From Clitoria ternatea (taxonomy: Eukaryota > Streptophyta > Magnoliopsida > Fabales > Fabaceae): a DNA stretch of 64,000 bases. Positions 46,805 through 55,887 of the stretch are shown piece by piece (position 1 is the stretch's first letter; every line of letters begins with the position of its first letter). The stretch is from assembly GCA_037962975.1 (NCBI GenBank), contig CM075669.1:191526501-191590500 (forward strand). The letters run 5' to 3'. A program made the translations under genes and the position numbers. The notes under the pieces were generated by a model. The model did no database searches, had not been told where the DNA came from, and worked only from the letters and a program-made list of their open reading frames with translations.

Positions 46805-48550
46805 ATCTTTAAATTTCCAGTCGCCAAGCAAGGCACCATTTTACTTTCCTGTCGCCAAACAAGGCATCCTTTAATTTCAAATGGTCGAACAAGGCACCCT
46901 TTACTTTCCTGTCGCCGAACAAGGCACCCCTTTAATTTCCAATCGCCGAACAAGGCACCCCTTTTGCTTTTCAGTTGCTGAACAAGGCATCCTTTCCTTT
47001 CCAGTCGCCGAACGAGGCACCATTTACTTTCCATTCGCCGAACGAGGCACCCTTTACTTTACAGTCGACGAACGAGGAACCCTTTACTTTCTAGTCGCTG
47101 AACAAGGCACCCTTTACTTTCCAGCAGCCGAACAAGGCACCCTTTACTTTCCAGCCGTCGAACAAGGCACCCTTTACTTTCCAGTCACCAAACAAGGCAC
47201 CTTTTCCTTTCCAGTCGCCGAACAAGGCACCCTTTCCTTTCCAGTCATTGAACGAGGCACCCTTTACTTTCCAGTTGCCGAACGAGGCACCCTTTACTTT
47301 CCAGTCGCCAAACGAGGCACCCTTTACTTTCCAGCCACCGAACGAGGCACCCTTTAATTTCTAGTCGCCGAACAAGGCACCCCTTTGCTTTCCACTCGCC
47401 GAACGAGGCACCCTTTCCTTTCCTGTCACCGAACAAGGCACTTATTTACCTTCCAGTCGCCAAACGAGGCACCCTTTACTTTCCTGACACCGAGCAAGGC
47501 ACCCTTTTAATTTCCAGTCGCCGAACAAGGCACCCTTTTTACTTTCCAGTCGCCGAACAAGGCACCCTTTCCTTTCTAGTCACCGAACGAGGCACCTTTT
47601 ACTTTCCAGTCACCGAACGAGGCACCCTTTACTTTCCAGCCGCCGAACGAGGCACCCTTTACTTTCCAGTTGTCGAACAAGGCGCCCTTTACTTTCCAGT
47701 CACCGAACGAGGCACCCTTTACTTTCCAGCCATCGAATGAGGCACTCTTTACTTTCCAGTCGCCGAACAAGGCACCCTTTACTTTTCAGTCACCGAACAA
47801 GGCACCTTTTCCTTTCCAGTCGCCGAACAAGGCATCCTTTCCTTTCTAGTCACCGAACGAGGCACCCTTTACTTTTCAATCGTCGAACAAGGCACCCTTT
47901 ACTTTCTAGTCGCTGAACGAGGCACCCTTTAATTTCCAGTCACTGAACAAGACACCCATTTGCTTTCTAGTCACCGAACGAGGCACCGTTTCCTTTCCTG
48001 TCGCAGAACAAGGCACTCATTTACCTTTTCGTCGCCAAACGAGGCACCGTTTACTTTCCAGTCACCGGACAAGGCACTCCTTTAATTTCCAGTCGCCGAA
48101 CGAGGCACCTTTTACTTTCTAATCGCTGAACAAGGCACTCCTTTAATTTCCATTCACCAAACGAGGCACCCTTTAATTTCCAGTCGCTGAACAAGGCACC
48201 CCTTTAATTTCTAGTCGCCGAACAAGGCACCCCTTTTGCTTTCCAGTCGCCGAACAAGGCACCCTTTCCTTTCCAGTAGTCGAACGAGGCACCCTTTCCT
48301 TTCTAGTCGTCGAACTAGGCACCTTTTACTTTCTAGTTGCCGAACGAGGCACCTTTTACTTTTGAGTCACCGAACAAGGCACCCTTTCCTTTCCAGTCGT
48401 CGAACAAGGCACCCTTTACTTTCCAGTCCCCGAACAAGGCACCCTTTACTTTCCTGTCACCGAACGAGGCACCCTGTCCTTTCCAGTCGCCGAACAAGGC
48501 ACCCTTTCCTTTTCTGTCGGCGAACGAGGCATCCTTTCCTTTCCAGTCAA
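46805..48550 (+). repeat. 30-bp minisatellite in the Ogre-2 3' UTR
   Basis: About 58 units with core AAGGCACCCTTTACTTTCC and linker agtcgccgaac. The core is that of the Ogre-1 array (1-1345); the linker differs (cgaac instead of tattc). Occasional units are 31 bp, so frames shift along the array. Long frames on both strands are artefacts. Confidence 0.95.
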
Positions 48551-49015
48551 CCAAGGGGCAACATCCCCAATCCTTTTATTTCCAGTCAACCGAGGGGCAA
48601 CACCCCCAATCCTTTCATTTCTTGTTAACCGAGGGTCAACCCCCAATCTTTTTATTTCCAGGCAACCGAGGGGCAACACCCCCAATCCTTTCATTTCCTA
48701 TTAACCGAGGGTCAACCCCCAATCCTTTTATTTCCAGTCAACCGAGGGGCAATATCCCCAATCCTTTCATTTCCTATTAACCGAGGGTCAACCCCCAATC
48801 CTTTTATTTCCAGTCAACTGAGGGGCAACACCCCCAATCCTTTCATTCCCAATTAACCGAGGGTCAACCCTCAATCCTTTTATTTCTAGTCAACTGAGGG
48901 GCAACACCCCTAATCCTTTCATTCCCTGTTAACCGAGGGTTAACCCCCAATCCTTTTACTTTCTGTCAACCAAGGGGCAGCACCCCCAATCCTTTCATTT
49001 CCTGTTGAACTAGGG
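48551..49015 (+). repeat. ~38-bp repeat array (ACCGAGGGGCAAC type)
   Basis: About a dozen units alternating AACCGAGGGGCAACACCCCC and AACCGAGGGTCAACCCCC, each followed by AATCCTTTTATTTCCAGTC or a variant. The units contain short inverted repeats (GGGGcaacaCCCC). A decayed copy follows the Ogre-1 array at ~1335-1370 in the same order. Confidence 0.9.
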
Positions 49016-49750
49016 GCATCGCCCCAAGCCTTTTATTTCCCAGCCAAAGCCTCATGGACTCATGCCTAGGTTGTTCCATTTCTTAATTTGAGTCAGGGGC
49101 ATCCCCCCAAGTAATTTATTTCCTGTCAAAAAGCTTCAGGAACCCATTCCTAGGCTATCCTATTTTTCAATTTGAGCCAAGGGCATCCTCCCAAGTAATT
49201 TATTTCCTGTCAAAAAGCTTCAGGAACCCACTCCTAAGTTATTCCATTTTAATTAGAGCCAAAGGCATCCCCCAAATCAAAAATCCTCAGGAATCCACTC
49301 CTAGGCTATTTCATTTCAATTTGAGTCAGGGGCATCCCTCCAAGTCATTTATTTTCTGTCAAAAAGTCTTAGGCGTCCCCTGGACTGTTTTAATAAAAAC
49401 CAACTAGGGGCATCTCCCAGTTATCTGTTTCTTGTCAAAAACCTCAGGTACCCACTCCTAGGTTATTCCATTTTAATTAGAGCCAAGGGCATCCCCCATA
49501 TCAAAAGGTCTCAGGAACCCACTCCTAGGTTAACCCATTTCTCAATTTAAGCCAGGGACGTCCGCCTAGTCATTTGATTTCTGTCAAAAAGCTTCAGGTA
49601 CTCATTCCTAGGCTGTATCCTTCCATCCAAACATGTTGGGACAATCCCCTGTCAGTCATTTTTCTTTGAAGCTTTAAGAATCCTTCTCTAGGCTACCCCA
49701 TTTTCAATATGAAGGAAATATCCTCTGATTTGTTCATTTTTCGGGACAAA
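49016..49750 (+). repeat. ~110-bp degenerate repeat array
   Basis: Six or seven units of AGGAACCCACTCCTAGG ... ATTCCATTT ... GAGCCAGGGGCATCCCCC ... TTATTTCCTGTCAAAAAGC. GGGGCATCCCC is a short inverted repeat. The TTATTTCCTGTC end is close to the unit ends of the preceding arrays. Confidence 0.85.
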
Positions 49751-49784
49751 GCTCTAACTTTAGTTGTCAAACTTGGCACCTTGT

Positions 49785-50160
49785 TTATCTTCCCCAATTG
49801 TTAAAGTTGGCACTCTTTGAGTCTTTCTTATTGCCAAAGTTGGCATTGTTGAAAGTTTTCCGTTTGCCAAAGTTGACATCTCTCCAAGTTATCATCACTG
49901 AAGCTGGCACTTTTAGACCACTTTTGTTGCCAAAGCGACATTGCTTAAGTCTGTTATTTGCCACAGTTGGCGCCACATCAGATTCTCGGTGCCGAAGTTG
50001 GCTTTTCTTTAAGTTTCCATAACACATTTCAGGTTTTCTTGTTCCCAAAATTGGCACATCTTTAAGTCTTCATCACCAAAGATGGTACTTTTAAGTCTTT
50101 CTTATTGCCAAAGCTGGCATTGTTTGAGTCTTCTATTTGTCAAAGTCGTCACTTCATTGA
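49785..50160 (+). repeat. ~50-bp TTGCCAAAGTTGGCA-type repeat cluster
   Basis: Eight or so diverged copies of TTGCCAAAGTTGGCA (inverted repeat gccaa/ttggc), each followed by 'ttaagtctt'-like sequence. Last repeat class before the PPT hairpin. Confidence 0.85.
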
Positions 50161-50189
50161 GGATGTTAGTGCCAAGATGGTGTTCACGT

Positions 50190-50258
50190 CTTTACTTCCT
50201 TTTCACGATATGAATGAATCATTCATATTCTCATGAAAAGAAAGTAAAGAGGGGTAGT
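50190..50258 (+). promoter_or_regulatory. Ogre-2 polypurine tract inside a long hairpin
   Basis: Arms 50190-50205 and 50234-50249 pair at 15 of 16 positions. The loop is an almost perfect palindrome (TATGAATGA/TCATTCATA, 50209-50227). The right arm runs into AAAGTAAAGAGGGG, the PPT, 4 nt before the 3' LTR. The outer stem is conserved with Ogre-1, while the loop differs but is again self-complementary. Confidence 0.8.
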
Positions 50259-50996
50259 TGTAAACACCATATTTTGTCCTTTTTTATTTTTAATTATTAA
50301 AAAATAAATAATAATTTATTTTTCTCATTCCCCCACCATTCCGAAAAATCAGTCCGAAATCTGGATCTGGTTCCCCACTACCCCCACCAGCTTCATCTTC
50401 TTCTCCCCTTCTTCATTATCACAGAACGATCTTCCTCATTAGAGACCCAATCCTCTTCATCTCCTTCACCAACAATACCACATCATTATCTTCATCAAAT
50501 TGAAAAAACCAAAAACAAAGAACAGACCCAATTTCATCACCTCATCTCTAACAATTCCTTCATCTCAACTTCAACCTTCATCACTTTCTTCCTCTCAATT
50601 CACAACACCAACAGCAATAACCAACAAAAAAAAATAGAGAACCCAACTTCAAGATACCACCTTCATCATCTCATCTCAATTCCTCCACCTTCACTATCAT
50701 CAAATCAAAAAAACCAAAAATAGAGAACCAAAAATAAAACATCACCATCATCTTTTCTCTTTATCTCCATCAACAACCACAAGAACACTAACAGTTTCAA
50801 ACCAAAAAATAACCAATTACCAAAAAACAACAGCAACCCAATCAAAAAGACAGAGGCCAAATCAGGAAGGGGGAGAAGAAGAATAGTCCATCACCGGCCA
50901 CCATCTCTAATCGACCATCACCGTGACTAACCCAAGCTTCACGAACTCATCACCTGACGTCGACGGCCTCCCTTGTGTCCGTTCGCCGCTGTTTCT

Positions 50997-51037
<41 letters not shown>

Positions 51038-53249
51038 CGGCATCTCCTTACCTCTCTCGGTCACCTTCACCCCAACCAATGCAGGCCACGAGCCTCCCCG
51101 CACGTCGACCGTAAATGCCGCCCAGCCGACCGGTCCGCTCCTCCTCCGATCACCACTCTCGGTCTCTTCTCCCTCTCTCTCCCCCACTATTTCGGTCTCT
51201 CTCAGTCTCTCTCCTCCGTCTCTCTGTCACTCACTCTTCCTCCCTCATCCAGTTTCTGTTTTCACTCTGCTTTGTTCTCTTTCATTTTCTCCCTCTTTCC
51301 TGTCTCTATTTCGCTCAATCTCTCTCTCTACATCTAAAAAACAACAACCCCCCTCCTGTGTCTTATTTCCTTTTCTTCTTTCTTTGTTTAGTTTAGGTTC
51401 TTTTTTTTTTTGGCCTCATATAGTAAGGCCCATTTTCTTTTCTTGCCTTTCTTTTCTCTTTTTTTGTTTTGGTTATGGCTTCAGTTTTTTTTAAAGCCCA
51501 ATACGAGTAGGATTTCATTTTTTTTAAAAAAAGAAACAATTTTTTATGTCATTAAATTGTTTTGTTCAATAATAAAAATAAAATAAATACCTTTTGTTAA
51601 TTATTTACTATTGTTTGCTATTATAAAAATCTTAAATAAAAATCAATAGTTTATTATTTTGGTTAAATTTAGGATAGTAAAGACATAAAAATCTAAATGT
51701 TCTTTTTGAATAAAAATAGATAGTATTGTTTTATGAAGTGAAAAAAAATCTAAATATCTTTTGAGCCAAAAGTAGCTAGTTTTATAAAATGCTAAAATTT
51801 AAACACCTTTCTAAGTATAAAGACTAGTACTTTTATTTATGTTAAATTTGAAAAATCTAAAAAATATCAATTATATGTTTCTTTTAAAATAAATGTCTTA
51901 AGATCTTGTAAGCAATGTCGTGCAAAACCACTTTTGCCTACATCAGCTTAATAAGACCTTGAAGGTTTATACACGAGCGATCTTTTTCGCCTTGTATTTC
52001 TCCTTTCTCATGAGTTTCTTTTATCAAATCAATTTAATAATTTTTTAAAATATAATCTTAAATTATTTTCTCAAGAATTTCCACAAAGAACTACGTAACC
52101 CTGATTTCTCAATACATTTGTGAATATGTAGGAGCGGGAATCAATTCCTGTCGGGCCCACTTTCTCGTTACTAATTTCCATGTCTCTGCTATTATTTTAA
52201 TTAATTTTATATAGTCAATATTTTAAAACTTTATTGTCGCAAGGAGGTTAATTTAGACACGACGTCTTGTTAATCTCATGTTTTAATATTTTTATGTAAA
52301 ATAATATTTTCTTTAGAATGAGGTTAATTTAGACGAGACTTCTTGTTAATCTCATGTTTTTAATATTTTTATTAGAATATTATTTTCTTTAAAATGAGGT
52401 TAATTTAGGCGCGACGTCTTGTTAATCTCATGCTTTTAACATTTTTATTAAAAATAATATTTTCTTAATCAACTTTATTTTTTTATCATTAATTTTATTT
52501 TAATCTTTAAATTTATGTACAAATTAAGGTTAATTTGGATGAGACGTCCTGTTAACCTTTACTTTCACTCTGTTTTACTTTTTCTTACTGTTGTTATTTT
52601 GTCAAGTTTCTTATTGTCTCTGTTTGTCGTTTCTTATTATCACTGTTTTGTTAAGCTTTTTACTGTCACTATTTTATTGAGTTTCTTACTGTCATTTCTT
52701 ATTGTTACTGTTTTAATCTTCTACAGTCATTATTTGTTTCTTTTTTTACTGTCACTGTTTAGTCTTCTACCGTTACTATTTTCTTACTATTTAGTTTCTT
52801 ATCGTCTAATCCCTTACTGTCACTGTTTGGTATTTCATTGTATTTGCTTAGTTAGCTTGTGCGATTTAAGATTAATTTGGACGAGATGTCCTGTTAATCT
52901 TATTTCAAACTTTCATATCTATTTTGTCTGTTTTCTTATGCTTTGTCATTGTATACGTTTCTTTTCATAAAACAAGTTAAAATAATTTCTAGACTATTTT
53001 GAAATAAGCGCTATCAATTTGAGGTAACCGTTTTATAACGGACAGTTGTGAGGTGCTAATACCTTTCTCACTTGTAATTCGACTCCCGAACTTAGAATTT
53101 CATTTTTATAACCAGTGTTTTAAAAGAGGTTTTTTCCAATATTTTTATCCTAAAAAATATTGGTGGCGACTCCCTTTTTTTTCGAAAGGATTTCGAAACT
53201 CGTTTTATTTTTAAGGGTCGGCCATCCCGTCACGATCCTGGTCGCGATA
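50259..53249 (+). repeat. 3' LTR of Ogre-2 (2991 bp)
   Basis: Starts TGTAAACACC and ends GTCGCGATA. Compared with the 5' LTR it has gained a (CT)n run at 51000-51037 with ~25 bp beside it, and it lacks ~80 bp of the pyrimidine-rich tract near 52620. Five GACGTC-type repeats lie at 52246-52895, and TGGCGACTCC at 53164-53173. Confidence 0.92.
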
Positions 53250-55165
53250 GAAATGATTATTAATTTCCTAAATATAATGTTTTAAGAAATGAAATAAATT
53301 AATTTCATTAGTTTTTTTATTAAAATGATTGAAACAAAAACAACTTTTTTTTTGTCGAAGACAATAACCTTGGATGTTTCTTGCAACAGTTCCGGCTCAA
53401 AACTCTTTGTGTCTGAGGAACTTTCTTTTTGTTTGGACAAGTTTGTTTAAGGAACTTTTTTTTTTGGAGTGAAGGATCCTGAGGAACTTAAAGCAAGGTA
53501 CTTTCCCATGCCTACAGGCCTATCACATTTTTAAGGTCCATATACACACGCTCTTTGTTAAACGTTGGATAAATGAGACCACAACACCCCATTAAAAAAA
53601 ATCTCACTAATATATTATTGATAGTTGAAGATTGAGTTATTAACCTTTGTGAAGTGGAAGAATCAATTTCAACTATCAAATAGGGACTAGTGTTCTTTCC
53701 CTACAACCCCAATACTACAGAGAAGGAGAGTGGAAGACCAAAGTAGAGGGAGTGGATTTTCCTTTCATTTTAGATGATGTTTAATTTGGGTATTTTTTTC
53801 CTTTTTAACTTCTTTGGATTTGCGAAATTCTCCATCTTTGTCTGACACCACACCTCCCGTCCTCATTGACTCTAGTATCTCACGCTTCCTCTCTCCACCT
53901 ATTGTTGCCTATTGCCACCTCACTACTATAGCCAACCCAACCTTAATTAGAGTCGGGTATATGGGTTTGGGCCTACGGATTGGTCTGTTTAACTCACTCT
54001 TACACGGATTGTAAGTTGAAGAAAAAATAATCATTTAAAATACAGGTTAGTGGGTTGAGCCCGTTTAACTCGTGGGTTAAATGGGATCCACCCACGGGCT
54101 CATGGGCCAACCTGCAGGCCAATATATATTTAAATTTGTTATTTTATTTTAAATAAATTCTAACTTTATATCATACTGCACTTTTTTTGAAAAAAAAAAG
54201 AATTTCTAACCTAAGATAATGTTATATTATTGTTCCTTAAATTGAAATATAAGAAAGTTGATATTTAAATTTTATGGGTTGTTAATATGTTATAAATTAG
54301 TTGTGAAGGTCCTCGATTTTAGATGATTAAATGTTTTAAATTATATGTGGCTTGAGTTTTAGTCTCTCATGTTTTAGCTCTAAAAGCTCTTGTTAAGTGA
54401 ACATGCTTATATTGTTAAGTTAATTAGTAGCATTGTGTATCACTCTTATGTGTAAGTATCATTTAGTGGTTTGAATGAAATAGTGTTAATATAAATTAAA
54501 AAAAATCATCAAATGAGTATATTAGTTCATAGGGGTGTTCTAGTTTTTTCTTTTAATAAATAAGAAATTATTTTAACTTAATATATGATGTGGGGTTTAA
54601 GTTTTAGAGAATACGACAAATCTAAAAGAAGAAAACTTAGAGTGATCTTTCTCTTATTAAGTGCGAATAATATATATTAAAGTGAAAGTAAAATCAATTT
54701 CTAAGTCATTTACAAGTTTAAAGAACAAATGTGAAAGTAAAAAAAAATATAAAATGAATAAGAAGAACCTTCCAAGAGATATGCCTCAAGAAACAGTGTG
54801 GCTTGGGTTGTTCTGCTGCTAAGAATTGTATAATGAGAAACCTGTACCCGATTCTAAAGAAAGAGTCTTGAAGATAAGAGTTGATAAAAGCAATTTATTA
54901 GCAAGTGTAGGGTGACGTTGATGAAATTGACAGCATCCCTTTGATTGCGGTTTGAAAAGGGATGTCTGAGCTTGTTTAGTAGAATTTAAGGTCATATTAT
55001 ATATTTGGGAATCTTGTTACGGGTAATAATAAAGCTCAACAATTAAAACATTTATACAAAAAATTAAGTCTGTTTCTCACCAAGAAAAGGAATGACTTGG
55101 ACTTCTGGTGGCTGTATTTTTTCCCTCTAAAAGCTGCATTAATTTCAACAAAAGCAACACTACCA
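53250..55165. other. Intergenic DNA between Ogre-2 and the MULE
   Basis: AT-rich host DNA. Around 53940-54125 a segment with 'gggttgagcccgtttaactc' and 'ccacgggctcatgggcc' resembles dispersed plant repeat remnants (unclassified). The minus-strand frame near 55036-55165 runs to the MULE and continues in the TIR, so I do not call it a gene. Confidence 0.5.
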
Positions 55166-55174
55166 TCATTCTCC

Positions 55175-55555
55175 GGCTTTTTGACCCATTTAGTGTTCTT
55201 TTTGAAAACATTTGTGGCAGTAGGTGTGTTGTGAAAGTAATATGCTGTCTGGGTGCCTTTGTGTCCCATCAACCTTTGAAAATCGTCCAGGCAAGAGACG
55301 AAATTCAAATTTCGTCCAGGCAAGGGACGAAATTGCCAGGCGAATGGCACATGTCTGGAGCAGAAGAAATCGTCCCATAGAAGGACAAATTTGACCGTAC
55401 GGATTGCAGTAAAAATCGTCCGATTGGGAGATGAATATGTTGGGTTGAAATTCGTCCGATTGAATAACGAATTTTTAACTGGCAGTGTTTATTTCGTCTG
55501 TTTGAAAGACGAATTTTATTCAAATTTCGTCTGCCCCACCTACGAAATAATCCTT
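55175..55555 (+). repeat. Left TIR of the MULE with seven 21-bp modules
   Basis: The outer ~100 bp align with the inverted right end (CACTAAATGGGTCAAAAAGCC against CGCTAAATAGGTCAAAAAGCC on the outward strand). Seven modules of form (A/T)TCGTC-N9-GACGAA, all 21 bp, lie at 55282, 55311, 55369, 55415, 55451, 55493 and 55526. Half-site decay is limited to one or two bases. The array ends 10 bp before the TATA box of the transposase gene. Confidence 0.85.
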
Positions 55556-55556
55556 T

Positions 55557-55562
55557 TATATA
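55557..55562 (+). promoter_or_regulatory. TATA box of the MULE transposase gene
   Basis: TATATA in CCTTTTATATACTTCCCC, directly after the last 21-bp module. Transcription would start near 55590, followed by a 5' UTR intron whose donor (GTAAGT) occurs twice because of the 76-bp duplication. Confidence 0.55.
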
Positions 55563-55578
55563 CTTCCCCTTCGCCGTT

Positions 55579-55730
55579 CATCCCGCACCTCATTGTTTCC
55601 TGGTTGCTGGTTCGAGTTATTTAGGTAAGTGTTTATGAAATAATAGTTGTGTTTCATCCGGCGCCTCATTGTTTCCTGGTTGCTGGTTCGAGTTATTTAG
55701 GTAAGTGTTTCTGAAATAATAGTTGTGTTT
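55579..55730 (+). repeat. 76-bp tandem duplication containing a splice donor
   Basis: 55579-55654 and 55655-55730 are near-identical copies (differences such as catcccgcac/catccggcgc and gtttatg/gtttctg). Each contains TTTAGGTAAGTG, a good 5' splice site. The leader intron could start at either copy and end at the acceptor near 55876. Confidence 0.9.
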
Positions 55731-55887
55731 GTTGTAGAAATTAGTAATAATTTTTTGATTATGTTTTATTACTATAAAAACAATTATTTAAAAAGTTATT
55801 ATCAGATAATTATTGTGAAAACAGTGTTTGTTCAATTAAATTAATGTTATTATTGGTTAATTGTGTTTTTATTTAAGGATTGCAAGA

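Larger units (their letters stand above)
11576..53249 (+). mobile_element. Ogre-2: 41.7 kb nested Ogre/Tat-like LTR retrotransposon
   Basis: Two LTRs in the same orientation (11576-14596 and 50259-53249) start TGTAAACAC and end GTCGCGACA or GTCGCGATA. Next to them lie a PBS (14599) and a PPT (about 50241-50254). Flanking 5-mers are aaaat and gaaat, a 4/5 match for a target-site duplication. Between the LTRs lie an Ogre-type gag (15942-16736, continuing 34014), remnants of pol (to 35444) and a tandem-repeat 3' UTR (46739-50258). Tekay-1 and Tekay-2 are inserted in it. Subtracting them leaves ~13 kb. That is short for Ogre because much of pol was lost in internal deletions and in the deletion ending near 46711. 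Confidence 0.9.

Noticed and set aside
46805..48550. CRISPR-like look of regularly spaced repeats
   Set aside because: Units are contiguous with no unique spacers, the genome is a plant, and the array is inside a retrotransposon 3' UTR.
55036..55350. Minus-strand 104-residue frame that looks like a host exon cut by the MULE
   Set aside because: More than half of it is MULE TIR sequence. The host part alone is ~40 codons without a clear splice site or known motif.
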